From NCBI RefSeq assembly GCF_900108225.1, contig NZ_FNUZ01000002.1:436501-500500 (forward strand): a stretch of DNA of 64,000 nucleotides, written 5' to 3'. Made by a program: the position numbers and the translations under genes. The notes under the pieces are model-generated. The model was not told the DNA's origin. It did no database searches and saw nothing but the letters and a program-made list of their open reading frames with translations. Positions 44,972 to 54,116 of this stretch are shown one piece after another (positions within the stretch are counted from its first letter, which is position 1; every line of letters begins with the position of its first letter). The stretch comes from Thalassococcus halodurans (lineage in GTDB: Bacteria; Pseudomonadota; Alphaproteobacteria; Rhodobacterales; Rhodobacteraceae).

Positions 44972-45706
44972 TTAGTCCTTACCTGCTTCCGGGCTGAAAG
45001 CGGTGTCGGATGAAGTCAGATCGGCCTTGGGGCGCGGCTCTTCCGGCTTTTTACCGGTCACTAGGAAAACGACCTGTTCCGCGATGGATGTAACGTGATC
45101 GCCCATCCGTTCGATGTTTTTCGCTATGAAATGCAGGTGCATACAGGCGGTGATGTTGCGCGGATCTTCCAGCATGAAGGTCAGGAATTCGCGGAACAGA
45201 GTGTTGTACATATCATCCACGTCACGGTCGCGTTCGATGACGTCAAGGGCAAGCTCTGCGTCGCGGCGGACATAGGCATCCAATGCGTCCTTCAGCATCA
45301 GTTCGACCTCACGCGCCATACGACGCAGAGACGTGGCCGAGCTTTCGATGGGCTGCAACTGGGCCAAAACGCTTGTGCGCTTGGCCATGTTCTTCGACAG
45401 ATCGCCGATACGCTCAAGGTTCGCGGACATCCGCATGACCGACAGGACAACGCGAAGGTCGCTGGCCGCAGGCGCGCGCAGGGCGATCACACGGGCTGCT
45501 TCGGCGCTGATCTGTTCTTCCAGCGCGTCAATCGCCTTATCGCCTTTACGGACCTGTTCGGCCAGCTCTTCATCGCGTGTTTCAAGGCTGCGGGCGCCAT
45601 CGCGGATCGATGCCTCGACCATCCCACCCATCTTCATGATCTGGGCTTGGATGCCTTCCAGTTCGCGTTCGTAGGACGTGACGATGTGTTGGTTCAAATC
45701 GCTCAT
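44972..45706 (-). CDS. phoU: Phosphate signalling protein PhoU
   Basis: A 244-residue all-helical protein of two PhoU three-helix repeats, with the metal-binding patterns ERIGDLSKNMAKR and ERMGDHVTSIAEQV. It links the PstSCAB transporter to PhoR and restrains the response when phosphate is plentiful. The ATG at 45706 (MSDLNQHIV) lies 4 bases after the pstB stop; the frame extends 43 codons into pstB. Confidence 0.96.
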   Translation of the reverse strand: MSDLNQHIVTSYERELEGIQAQIMKMGGMVEASIRDGARSLETRDEELAEQVRKGDKAIDALEEQISAEAARVIALRAPAASDLRVVLSVMRMSANLERIGDLSKNMAKRTSVLAQLQPIESSATSLRRMAREVELMLKDALDAYVRRDAELALDVIERDRDVDDMYNTLFREFLTFMLEDPRNITACMHLHFIAKNIERMGDHVTSIAEQVVFLVTGKKPEEPRPKADLTSSDTAFSPEAGKD

Positions 45707-45710
45707 GAAA

Positions 45711-46508
45711 TTATCCGATCCGGCCTGTGATATAGCTTTCGGTCCGCGGGTCCTGCGGGTTGGTGAAAATCTTGTCGGTGTCGTCAAACTCGACCAGATT
45801 GCCGAGGTGGAAGAACGCCGTTTTCTGGCTGACACGCGCGGCCTGCTGCATGGAGTGTGTGACGATCACAACGGAATAGTCGCGGCGCAATTCGTCGATC
45901 AGTTCTTCGACCTGACTGGTCGCAATCGGGTCAAGCGCAGAGCACGGTTCGTCCATCAAAAGAACCTCGGGCTCGGTCGCGACTGCGCGTGCAATGCACA
46001 AACGCTGCTGCTGACCACCAGAAAGGCCCGTTCCCGGAGCATGAAGGCGATCCTTCACCTCATCCCAGATCGCACCACGGCGCAGGGATTTTTCCACGAT
46101 TTCATCCAGCTCTGCCTTGTTACGGGCCAACCCGTGGATGCGCGGGCCATAAGCCACGTTGTCATAGATCGACTTGGGAAACGGGTTCGGCTTCTGGAAC
46201 ACCATGCCCACCTTGGCACGCAGCTGAACCGGATCAACCCGTTTGTCGTAGATGTCTTCGCCATCGATGCGAATATCGCCTTCGACACGGCAGATATCGA
46301 TGGTGTCGTTCATACGGTTCAAACAACGAAGAAATGTGGACTTGCCGCATCCCGACGGACCGATAAAGGCGGTGACCATCTTGTCATTGATATTGACGGA
46401 TACGTCTTTGATCGCGTGGGTGTCGCCATAGTAGACTTGGACGCCATCTGCTGCGATTTTTACTGCGTTGGAAGTCACGTTTTTCTCCGAAAAAGGTGCG
46501 TCGTACAT
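45711..46508 (-). CDS. pstB: Phosphate ABC transporter ATPase PstB
   Basis: A 265-residue ATPase. Walker A is GPSGCGKST, the Q-loop has [20 protein letters not shown] (a PstB hallmark), the signature is [14 protein letters not shown] and Walker B is [13 protein letters not shown]. It drives PstCA. It lies 12 bases after pstA and 4 bases before phoU. Confidence 0.98.
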   Translation of the reverse strand: MYDAPFSEKNVTSNAVKIAADGVQVYYGDTHAIKDVSVNINDKMVTAFIGPSGCGKSTFLRCLNRMNDTIDICRVEGDIRIDGEDIYDKRVDPVQLRAKVGMVFQKPNPFPKSIYDNVAYGPRIHGLARNKAELDEIVEKSLRRGAIWDEVKDRLHAPGTGLSGGQQQRLCIARAVATEPEVLLMDEPCSALDPIATSQVEELIDELRRDYSVVIVTHSMQQAARVSQKTAFFHLGNLVEFDDTDKIFTNPQDPRTESYITGRIG

Positions 46509-46520
46509 GATGTTTCCTCC

Positions 46521-47864
46521 TTACCAGCGGCGCTCGAACCGGCGGCGCAAGATGATTGCGATGGCGTTCATCGCGAAGAGGAACAGAAGAAGGATGATAA
46601 TCCCGCCCCAAGCCCGTTCATAATAGGCAGGGTCGGCCCGTTTTGCCCACTCATAGATTTGTGCAGGCATGGCCGAGTTCGGATCAAGGAAGCCGGCCGC
46701 AATGCCGTCGGGCACGTTGGTGGCGATGTAACCAACCATACCGATCAACAGCAGAGGTGCCGTTTCACCCAGAGCCTGAGCCAGACCGATGATCGTGCCG
46801 GTCAGGATGCCGGGCATTGCAAGAGGCAGTACGTGGTGGAACACCGACTGCGTTTTGGATGCTCCAAGACCGAGCGCCGCATCACGGATCGAAGGCGGTA
46901 CGGATTTAAGTGAGGCACGGGTCGAGATGATGATGGTCGGCAAGGTCATCAATGTCAGAACCAGACCACCCACAATCGGCGCAGATTGCGGCAGGTGCAT
47001 GAACTGGATGAACACGGCCAGACCAAGAATACCGAATACGATGGACGGCACGGCGGCAAGGTTCGAGATGTTCACCTCGATCAGATCGGTAAACCGGTTC
47101 TGCGGCGCGAATTCCTCAAGATAGATCGAGGCCGCGACGCCGATAGGCAGCGCCAGAAACAACACGACCAGCATCATAAAGAACGATCCGATCATCGACA
47201 CACCGATGCCCGCCTGTTCGGGGCGGCTTTCCGAAGCATCGGCACCTGTGATGAAGTCCCAGTTGAACCGTTTCTCGACCATCCCTTCGGCGCGCAACGC
47301 GTCAACGAGATCCAGATGTTCCGCATCGATGTTCTTGTCGCGTGCAACGCTTTCACGGGTGACGCGGTCTTTCAGATAGCCATCCACACGGCTTGAGGCC
47401 AGAAAACGAACATTGACAGTTTGGCCGACAAGATCTGGGTTGGCCAGAACGCGGTCACGCACTTGGGCCGCAGCAGATGCTGAAATCAGCGCTTTCATGT
47501 CTTTGGATTTGGCCAGGGGCGTCTCGATGCCCTTTTGCTCGACCTGTGCAAAAATTCCGTCTTGCAGAAGCGGAGCGTAGCCAAAGGTGGATACCTTTGC
47601 CATTTCTTCCGGATCGCGGTTGCCCTTTTTGTCCAGCTTGGCGGGATCAAGATACACAGGCACTTCGATAAACGTCTGTTGGAAGGCAGTCAGGCCGTTG
47701 GTCAGGATCGATGCCAGAAGCACGACAAGGAAAAACAGACCGGCGCCAATGGCTGCAATGCCATAGGCCTTGAACCGTTTTTCCGCCGCGTTGCGCTTTT
47801 TCATATGCGCGTCGCTGGTGGTCAAAGACTTGGTGGGTGTCGGGGTTGCTGTCGCGTCGGTCAT
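46521..47864 (-). CDS. pstA: Phosphate ABC transporter permease PstA, long form
   Basis: A 447-residue permease, about 150 residues longer than the E. coli protein. After the first membrane segment (residues about 33-57) comes a periplasmic insert of about 150 residues, then the usual six-helix core with the EAA loop around RDAALGLGASKTQSVFHHVL and the end WAKRADPAYYERAWGGIIIL. The long form is usual in alphaproteobacteria. Its start overlaps the pstC stop by 4 bases. Confidence 0.96.
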   Translation of the reverse strand: MTDATATPTPTKSLTTSDAHMKKRNAAEKRFKAYGIAAIGAGLFFLVVLLASILTNGLTAFQQTFIEVPVYLDPAKLDKKGNRDPEEMAKVSTFGYAPLLQDGIFAQVEQKGIETPLAKSKDMKALISASAAAQVRDRVLANPDLVGQTVNVRFLASSRVDGYLKDRVTRESVARDKNIDAEHLDLVDALRAEGMVEKRFNWDFITGADASESRPEQAGIGVSMIGSFFMMLVVLFLALPIGVAASIYLEEFAPQNRFTDLIEVNISNLAAVPSIVFGILGLAVFIQFMHLPQSAPIVGGLVLTLMTLPTIIISTRASLKSVPPSIRDAALGLGASKTQSVFHHVLPLAMPGILTGTIIGLAQALGETAPLLLIGMVGYIATNVPDGIAAGFLDPNSAMPAQIYEWAKRADPAYYERAWGGIIILLLFLFAMNAIAIILRRRFERRW

Positions 47865-49333
47865 TCGTACTGCTCCCGATATGTACGCACGATGTAGAGG
47901 GCCAGAAAGTTCAGGCCCAGCGTGATGACGAAAAGGCTCATGCCAAGGGCGAAGGCCACAAGCGCCTCGGGCGAGGCAAAGTCACTGTCGCCGGTCAGCT
48001 GGCTGACGATCTTTGCCGTCACAGTGGTCATCGCCTCGAACGGGTTCAACGACAGGCGGGCCGCGGCCCCTGCCCCGAGAACCACGATCATGGTTTCACC
48101 AATTGCACGGGACGCCGCCAGAAGGACCGCGCCAACAATGCCGGGCAAAGCCGCAGGCAGGATGACCTGCTTGATCGTCTCGGACCGTGTCGCGCCAAGC
48201 CCGTACGATCCGTCGCGCATGGATTGTGGAACGGCGTTGATGATGTCGTCGGACAGCGAGCTGACAAAGGGGATCAGCATGATGCCCATGGTCAGACCGG
48301 CGGTCATGACCGCGCGTCCGCCACCCATCCAGCCTGTGCCGTCAGGTCCAAACACCGTCAACAGCATCGGACCAACTGTGAGCAAAGCAAAAAGACCGTA
48401 AACGATGGTCGGAATACCCGCGAGGATTTCCAGCAGCGGCTTTACTGTCGCGCGGGTTTTCGCGCCTGCATACTCGGACAGGTAGATCGCCGCGAACAGA
48501 CCGATCGGCACGGCGAACAAAAGCGCGACGAGCGAGATGTACAGCGTCCCCCACAGCAGCGGAAGTATGCCAAGGCTGGATGCGCCGCCACGGCCGGAAA
48601 AGCTCGGGGCCCATTCCAGAAGGGTGAAGAAATCCAGTGCAGGATACAGGCGGAAGAATTCAAGCGTGTTGAAGATCAGAGAAAGAACGATGCCGACAGT
48701 GGTCAGGATTGCGATGGATGCTGCCGAAATCAGAAGAACGCGAATGCCTTTTTCCACCACATTCCGTGCACGGAATTCCGCATTGGTTTCACGCAATCCC
48801 CAAACAGCCCCTGCAATCGCCAGTGCAATGACCGCAACGGACATGGCGAAGCGGCCTGCATTCGACAAAGCGCGATGTTTCTGGGCCGCGACCAGAACGG
48901 ACGGCGTGACATCCGACGTCACGATCTGTCCCGCGTCCTTCAGCTTTTGCGTGATAACCTCAACATCAGCCGCCGGATCGGTCGCAAGCTTTTGGTCCAT
49001 CACGCCGGCATCAACGGCGTTGCCGATACCGTCTGCGGTACGGCGCACCTCGGCCAGTACAAGCCCGAGGTTAGACCCTTCGGCAATCTCGGCTTCGGGG
49101 ATCAGCTTGGACACTTCCGAATTGATGTAGAATGGCTGGATCAGCAACCAGAACGCCATCATCAGAAAGGCCGGAACAACGGTCTTCAGCGCTACGTTAT
49201 AGCCGTAATAACCTTTCAAAGAATGCAATCGGCGTTGATCGCCATTCGCACTCTTCAAGGCCCACGCCCGTCCAAGAAAAAATCCGATCGCCGCGATCAC
49301 CAAGACGATGGCGATAACCCAGAGAACTGGCAT
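47861..49333 (-). CDS. pstC: Phosphate ABC transporter permease PstC, long form
   Basis: A 490-residue permease with extra N-terminal membrane segments and a periplasmic insert (residues about 75-150) before the conserved core. The core shows SEYAGAKTRATVKPLLEILA, GIPTIVYGLFALL, and the EAA loop in DGSYGLGATRSETIKQVILP. It pairs with PstA. The length is typical for Rhodobacterales. It is separated from pstS by 84 bases with a hairpin. Confidence 0.96.
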   Translation of the reverse strand: MPVLWVIAIVLVIAAIGFFLGRAWALKSANGDQRRLHSLKGYYGYNVALKTVVPAFLMMAFWLLIQPFYINSEVSKLIPEAEIAEGSNLGLVLAEVRRTADGIGNAVDAGVMDQKLATDPAADVEVITQKLKDAGQIVTSDVTPSVLVAAQKHRALSNAGRFAMSVAVIALAIAGAVWGLRETNAEFRARNVVEKGIRVLLISAASIAILTTVGIVLSLIFNTLEFFRLYPALDFFTLLEWAPSFSGRGGASSLGILPLLWGTLYISLVALLFAVPIGLFAAIYLSEYAGAKTRATVKPLLEILAGIPTIVYGLFALLTVGPMLLTVFGPDGTGWMGGGRAVMTAGLTMGIMLIPFVSSLSDDIINAVPQSMRDGSYGLGATRSETIKQVILPAALPGIVGAVLLAASRAIGETMIVVLGAGAAARLSLNPFEAMTTVTAKIVSQLTGDSDFASPEALVAFALGMSLFVITLGLNFLALYIVRTYREQYE

Positions 49334-49372
49334 AGGGCCCCCAGTAAGTTTTGTTAAAGGTCCTAAAAGGTA

Positions 49373-49397
49373 AGGGGCGGCAGAATACGCCGCCCCT
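49373..49397 (-). terminator. Hairpin between pstS and pstC
   Basis: A 9-bp perfect stem (AGGGGCGGC at 49373-49381 with GCCGCCCCT at 49389-49397) with a 7-base loop, 21 bases after the pstS stop. No strong T-run follows on the minus strand, so it probably protects or attenuates the message, keeping PstS in excess over the membrane subunits. Confidence 0.65.
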
Positions 49398-49417
49398 GTA
49401 ACCGACTACTAGCCGAA

Positions 49418-50455
49418 TTACATGTCCGCGCCCATAGTCTTTTCTTCAGAAACCAGAGCTTGTGTGTCTGCCAGCTCGGGGTCGGATACCAGACCGTATT
49501 CGGCAAGCGGGCCATCGGGGCCTGCGATTTCGTCGGCGACGAAGAATTCTGCGTATTCTTTCAGGCCAGGGATCACGCCGATGTGCGCTTTCTTCACGTA
49601 GAAGTACAGCGGGCGGGATACCGGATATTCACCCGAAGCAATCGATTCTGTCGACGGTACAACGCCAGACATAGTCGCCACTTTCAGCTTGTCTGTGTTG
49701 TTTTCGTAGAACGCGAGACCGAAGACGCCGATTGCGTTCGCGTTTGCGTCGATGGATGCCAGTGTTTCTGTGTAGTCACCGTCGATGTCGACCGAACGAC
49801 CGTCAGTGCGAACCTCAAGGCACGCATCTTCTGCGTCATCCTCGGACATGCCGCCAGCGATCATTGCTTCCATTGCGCCAGTTGCTTCACAGCCAGCTGC
49901 TACAACTTTTTCTTCGAACACTTCGCGTGTGCCGTGCTTGGTGCCCGGAATGAACGCAAGGATTTCTTCAGCCGGCAGATCGGCGTTGAAGTCGGACCAC
50001 TTTGTATAGGGGTTGTCGACCAGCGCACCGTCTACAACAACTTTGGGTGCCAGAGCGTTAAAGATGTCGGACGGTGTAAACGCGTTGTAAGCGGGGCCGT
50101 CCAGCTGGGATGCGAATACGATGCCGTCATAACCGATGCGAACTTCGATAATGTCGGTCACACCGTTTTCGGCACATGCCTTGATTTCTTTGTCGCGGAT
50201 TTTGCGCGATGCGTTTGCAACGTCTGTGTGCTCTTCACCAACGCCTTGGCAGAAGCGCTTCAGGCCAGCCGAGGAACCACCGGATTCAACAACCGGTGTC
50301 GGGAAGTCAAAGTTTTCACCGAATGCTTCGGCAACAATCGATGCATAAGGCAGAACGGTCGAAGAACCGGCTACCTGTACGTTGTCACGGGATTGCGCGA
50401 AGGCCGGCGATGCTACGGCCAGTGCCAAAGCGGATACGGTCAGAAACTTGGTCAT
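49418..50455 (-). CDS. pstS: Phosphate-binding periplasmic protein PstS
   Basis: A 345-residue binding protein with a signal peptide (residues 1-20, ending PAFA). VQVAGSSTVLPYASIVAEAF carries the phosphate-binding loop and VVESGGSSAGLKRFC the second loop; GTKHGTREVFEE completes the site. It is the first structural gene of pstSCAB-phoUB and is preceded by a Pho box. Confidence 0.97.
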   Translation of the reverse strand: MTKFLTVSALALAVASPAFAQSRDNVQVAGSSTVLPYASIVAEAFGENFDFPTPVVESGGSSAGLKRFCQGVGEEHTDVANASRKIRDKEIKACAENGVTDIIEVRIGYDGIVFASQLDGPAYNAFTPSDIFNALAPKVVVDGALVDNPYTKWSDFNADLPAEEILAFIPGTKHGTREVFEEKVVAAGCEATGAMEAMIAGGMSEDDAEDACLEVRTDGRSVDIDGDYTETLASIDANANAIGVFGLAFYENNTDKLKVATMSGVVPSTESIASGEYPVSRPLYFYVKKAHIGVIPGLKEYAEFFVADEIAGPDGPLAEYGLVSDPELADTQALVSEEKTMGADM

Positions 50456-50546
50456 GGATTACTCCACTCCGATATCAATGTCATTCTATGACGGCCCCTC
50501 ATCAGGCTGTCTGAGGGGATGCCTAGTGTCGTGTAACAACGCTTTT

Positions 50547-50575
50547 GTGACACTTACGTAACAGGTTTATGACAG
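50547..50575 (-). promoter_or_regulatory. Pho box upstream of pstS (three half-sites)
   Basis: Read on the minus strand, three direct 7-mers spaced by 4 bases are seen: CTGTCAT (50575-50569), CTGTTAC (50564-50558) and GTGTCAC (50553-50547). This matches the PhoB consensus, 11-base periodic repeats of CTGTCAT. It lies about 92 bases before the pstS ATG, so PhoB activates the block when phosphate is low. Confidence 0.85.
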
Positions 50576-50652
50576 TGGCTGAGAATTTGATGAAGTCGTT
50601 TTAAAACAACGTCTTAAATTTCAGTCGGCGCCGTAAAAAATCGTGCGATCTG

Positions 50653-51669
50653 TCACACAGGAAGAAGAATTGTAACCTCTGTGCCCGCGCCACGGGCCGA
50701 CTCGATACGGATTCGCCCGCGATGGCGGTTCACGATGTGTTTGACGATGGCCAAACCCAGCCCTGTTCCACCCTTTTCGCGGCTCCGATGTGAATCGACG
50801 CGATAGAAGCGTTCTGTCAGTCGCGGCAAGTGCACAGGATCAATTCCCGCTCCACTATCCTTCACAGACAGACGTATTCCGTCGCCCTTCAGGCGCGTTT
50901 CATAGGAAACCGGCCCGACGGAAACAGTCACCGTGGTCCCTGCTCCGCTGTATTTGATCGCGTTCTCGATCAGATTGACCAGAACCTGACGAAGTTGGTC
51001 TTCGTCGCCCGCAATGATCGCGGGCTCGTCCGGTAGATCGCTCAGGATCTGAACATCAGCATCTTCGGCCAATGTAGACAACGAATGAATGGTGGATTTC
51101 ACCAGCCCAGTCAGATCAACGGGCGTTGTCGGCCTGACACGCTCTTCGGCCTCGACACGGCTGAGTGACAGCAGATCGCTGACCAGCCTGTTCATCCGGC
51201 TGGCCTCGGTTTCCATGATTGAAAGAAACCGGTCCCGCGCGCCTTCATCGTTTTTGGCGGGCCCTTTGAGCGTTTCGATAAAGCCTATCAACGCGGTCAG
51301 CGGGGTTTTCAATTCGTGGCTGACATTGGCCACAAAATCACGCCGCATCTGGCCTGCTTGTTCCAGCGATGTCTCATCAACGAAGGTCACCAGAACCGAC
51401 GTATCCAAAGGCCGTACATAAACACGGAACGCCGTGTCCTGAGCGCCGTCATTGGTCAGATACCGCGTTTGCCGTTCCGAGCGGTCGCGGATCGTCGCCT
51501 CGATTGTATCGAGCAATTGAGGCTGACGAAGTCCGGTGATGAAATGGCGGCGTAAAATGGCCTCACCCAGAAGCCTGCAGGCTTCGGTGTTGGCGTGACT
51601 GATCCGTTCATCGCTTTGAATGATCAAAGCGGGCAAAGGGACAGCATCTACGACCGCCTGTTCGTTCAT
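50653..51669 (-). CDS. phoR: PhoR-type sensor histidine kinase without visible membrane segments
   Basis: A 338-residue kinase that phosphorylates PhoB. An N-terminal PAS-like region (residues about 5-105) is followed by the HisKA box FVANVSHELKTPLTALIGFI, the N box NLIENAIKYSG, and the G boxes DSGAGIDPVHL and GGTGLGLAIVKHIV. Unlike E. coli PhoR, no transmembrane helix is seen at the N-terminus, so it may be cytoplasmic or depend on PstSCAB/PhoU for location. Its ATG overlaps the stop of the upstream PLP-enzyme gene (ATGA). Confidence 0.9.
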   Translation of the reverse strand: MNEQAVVDAVPLPALIIQSDERISHANTEACRLLGEAILRRHFITGLRQPQLLDTIEATIRDRSERQTRYLTNDGAQDTAFRVYVRPLDTSVLVTFVDETSLEQAGQMRRDFVANVSHELKTPLTALIGFIETLKGPAKNDEGARDRFLSIMETEASRMNRLVSDLLSLSRVEAEERVRPTTPVDLTGLVKSTIHSLSTLAEDADVQILSDLPDEPAIIAGDEDQLRQVLVNLIENAIKYSGAGTTVTVSVGPVSYETRLKGDGIRLSVKDSGAGIDPVHLPRLTERFYRVDSHRSREKGGTGLGLAIVKHIVNRHRGRIRIESARGAGTEVTILLPV

Positions 51670-52847
51670 AGGCCGGCTCGGACCGCGTTCAGACCGGCTT
51701 GGAATGTGCCGATCAGATCATCTGGTTTTTCAAGCCCGACAGAGACCCGGAAAAATCCTTCGGAAATTCCCAAGGCTGCGCGGCCTTCGGGTGTCAGGGC
51801 GCGATGCGACGACGATGCAGGATGCGAAAGCGTGGTACCGATGTCCCCCAGCGTGGGGGCAAAGGCCACGCCGTTGGCCGCTGTGGTAAAGGCGTTGGCC
51901 GAAGAACGTCCGCCTTTCAGTTCAAAACTGACCATATTGCCGCCCATCCCCTGCAGCACGGCCTGCGCCCGCGCGCGATCAGGATGATCATCGCGGGTCG
52001 GATACAAAACGCGCGTCACAACATCCTGGTCCGCAAGAAAATCGGCCAGCTTTCGTGCGGTTTCCTGAGTGCGTTCAAACCGGAGATCAAATGTCGCCAA
52101 CCCGCGTTCCGCAAGCCAGCAGTCAAACGGACTGGGGGTCATGCCTGTCGTAACTGCAAAGGTGTAAATGATCTTCTGGATTTCCGGGTCTTTCGCAGCA
52201 ACCCAGCCAAGCGTCACATCTGCATGCCCTGCCAGCAGTTTCGTCACAGAGTGCAGGACGATGTCCGCGCCGTGTTCAAACGGTTTAAAGGCCGCTGGTG
52301 TGGTGAATGTGTTATCAACCACAAGAAGAACACCCCTGCGTTGGCAAATCTCGGCAATCGCGTGGATGTCTGCGATCCGCAATGTCGGGTTCGAAACCAC
52401 CTCGACCAATGCCAGCCGCGTCTCCGGCTTGATCGCGGCCTCGAACGCTGCAGCATCGGTTGGGTCGACTAGAGATGTCGTGATCCCGAGGCGCGGCAGA
52501 TCTTCTTTCATCAGACGTAAGGACCGACCATACAGTTGATCGCCCCCCAAAACATGATCGCCGGCCTTGCAAAGACCCATCAACACGGCCGCCACCGCCG
52601 CCATGCCAGAGCCCAGCGTCAAACCGGTTTCACAGCCTTCCAGCGCTGCAACACCTTTGGCGACGATATCCGCATTCGGGTGGCCTTCACGGGCATATGT
52701 ATAGCCCTGAGCGCGTCCCTCGTATTGGTCATCCAGTTGATCAGGCGTGTCGCTGGCGTAGACGACCGAAGGCATCAATGGGGTGACAACTGCCGTCGAG
52801 GCAGACTGCGGCATGCCGTACGGACGCATCAAGGTAGGCTTCATCAT
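51666..52847 (-). CDS. PLP-dependent Cys/Met metabolism enzyme (transsulfuration family)
   Basis: A 393-residue PLP enzyme of the cystathionine gamma-synthase / methionine gamma-lyase family. YTYAREGHPNADIVAKGVAA, GSGMAAVAAVLMGLCKAGDH, LLVVDNTFTTPAAFKPFEHG and the PLP lysine in LHSVTKLLAGHADVTLG are diagnostic; FRVSVGLEKPDDLIG ends the chain. The exact reaction (gamma-synthase, sulfhydrylase or lyase) cannot be fixed by eye. AAGGAG lies 8 bases before the ATG at 52847. Its stop overlaps the phoR start by 4 bases, an odd partnership. Confidence 0.88.
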   Translation of the reverse strand: MMKPTLMRPYGMPQSASTAVVTPLMPSVVYASDTPDQLDDQYEGRAQGYTYAREGHPNADIVAKGVAALEGCETGLTLGSGMAAVAAVLMGLCKAGDHVLGGDQLYGRSLRLMKEDLPRLGITTSLVDPTDAAAFEAAIKPETRLALVEVVSNPTLRIADIHAIAEICQRRGVLLVVDNTFTTPAAFKPFEHGADIVLHSVTKLLAGHADVTLGWVAAKDPEIQKIIYTFAVTTGMTPSPFDCWLAERGLATFDLRFERTQETARKLADFLADQDVVTRVLYPTRDDHPDRARAQAVLQGMGGNMVSFELKGGRSSANAFTTAANGVAFAPTLGDIGTTLSHPASSSHRALTPEGRAALGISEGFFRVSVGLEKPDDLIGTFQAGLNAVRAGL

Positions 52848-52944
52848 TTCGCGTCTCCTTCTATTTTGGCAAAGCGGTGACACAGCCTATTCAAAACGAC
52901 AAGCGGCTCCGCTGCGGAAACCGCCCTTGCAAAAGTGAGCGCTA

Positions 52945-53472
52945 TCAGTCTGCGATCTTTTTCATCTTGTCGCGGAACAAACGCGCCTTTTCCTGATAAA
53001 ACAACGCGGACTTTCGCAGGTTTGCAAAATCATCTTCGCCCAACTCGCGCTTGACCTTGCCGGGCATCCCCATGACCAACGAACCGTCGGGAATTTCCTT
53101 TCCTTCCGCAATCAAAGCACCCGCTCCGATCAGGCAATTCTTACCGATTTTGGCACCATTCAGAACCGTCGCACCCATGCCGATCAGCGAATTGTCCCCG
53201 ATCGTACAGCCATGCAGCATCGCCTTGTGACCGATGGTACAGCCTTTGCCGATGGTCAGCGGATAGCCCATATCGGTATGGCACACGACGTTTTCCTGAA
53301 TGTTGCTTCCCGCACCGACATGGATCACTTCATTGTCGCCGCGCAACGTCGAGCAGAACCAGACAGAGGCGTTTGCTTCGATCACGATCTTACCAATGAT
53401 GTTGGCATCCGGCGCGATCCACGCGTCTTCGTCGATCTCGGGTGTTACGTCATTCAATGCATAGATCGTCAT
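52945..53472 (-). CDS. Gamma-class carbonic anhydrase family protein
   Basis: A 175-residue left-handed beta-helix (hexapeptide repeat) protein, for example [20 protein letters not shown]. The metal His positions are in [11 protein letters not shown] and [14 protein letters not shown], and [19 protein letters not shown] carries the Arg, Asp and Gln typical of gamma carbonic anhydrases (YrdA/CaiE/PaaY group). Enzyme activity in this group is variable. Its start overlaps the gmk stop by 4 bases. Confidence 0.9.
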   Translation of the reverse strand: MTIYALNDVTPEIDEDAWIAPDANIIGKIVIEANASVWFCSTLRGDNEVIHVGAGSNIQENVVCHTDMGYPLTIGKGCTIGHKAMLHGCTIGDNSLIGMGATVLNGAKIGKNCLIGAGALIAEGKEIPDGSLVMGMPGKVKRELGEDDFANLRKSALFYQEKARLFRDKMKKIAD

Positions 53473-54113
53473 TCCTGGCCCCTTTCGAATTCGTCCTGCA
53501 ACTTGCGCACGTGTTCCGTCAATTTCGGCTGTTGGCTCCGGCGCAGGCGTGCAGCATTTACGATAGATTTCAACCGCTCTTCGGTTTCATCAAGGTTCTC
53601 ATTGACCAGAACAAAATCATAGCCATCCCAATGGCTGATCTCGTCCCAGCTTTTCTGCATACGTTTCGAAATGGTTTCCGCCGTGTCTTGCCCGCGGCTT
53701 TCCAACCGGCGGCGCAATTCGGTAATCGACGGGGGCAGCAGGAAGATCGACAACGTGTGTGCGCCAAGATCCGAGTTCCGGATTTGCTGCGCCCCCTGCC
53801 AATCGATATCGAACAAAACGTCTTTGCCGCTGTTGATCGCGTCCCGAACGGGGCCTTTGGGCGATCCATAGAAGTTGCCGAACACATGGGCATGTTCCAG
53901 CATCTCGGATTCCGCCACCGAATGTTTGAACTGGGTCTCGGACAGGAACATGTAGTCCTGACCATCGACCTCGCCCGGACGGGGCGCACGTGTGGTTGCC
54001 GACACCGAAAAGACAATGCTTGGATCCCATTCGCGCATGCGCTTGGCCAAGGTCGATTTACCGGCACCCGAAGGCGACGATAGAATGATTAGAAGGCCAC
54101 GGCGGTCTTGCAT
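53469..54113 (-). CDS. gmk: Guanylate kinase
   Basis: A 214-residue nucleotide kinase that makes GDP from GMP and ATP. The P-loop is [15 protein letters not shown], the GMP-binding stretch is [20 protein letters not shown], and [12 protein letters not shown] and [14 protein letters not shown] complete the active site. It lies 3 bases after yicC, a common alphaproteobacterial order. Confidence 0.97.
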   Translation of the reverse strand: MQDRRGLLIILSSPSGAGKSTLAKRMREWDPSIVFSVSATTRAPRPGEVDGQDYMFLSETQFKHSVAESEMLEHAHVFGNFYGSPKGPVRDAINSGKDVLFDIDWQGAQQIRNSDLGAHTLSIFLLPPSITELRRRLESRGQDTAETISKRMQKSWDEISHWDGYDFVLVNENLDETEERLKSIVNAARLRRSQQPKLTEHVRKLQDEFERGQE

Positions 54114-54116
54114 GTC

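Noticed and set aside
45678-46913. A 411-codon open frame on the plus strand opposite pstB and phoU
   Set aside because: Shadow of pstB; no ribosome site and no domain, while the opposite strand has full Walker motifs.
47837-49357. A 506-codon open frame on the plus strand opposite pstC
   Set aside because: It lies antisense to well-supported pstC and pstA codons and its translation is rich in His, Gln and Arg with no domain.
49460-50491. A 343-codon open frame opposite pstS
   Set aside because: Antisense shadow with an implausible Cys/Phe/Val-rich composition.
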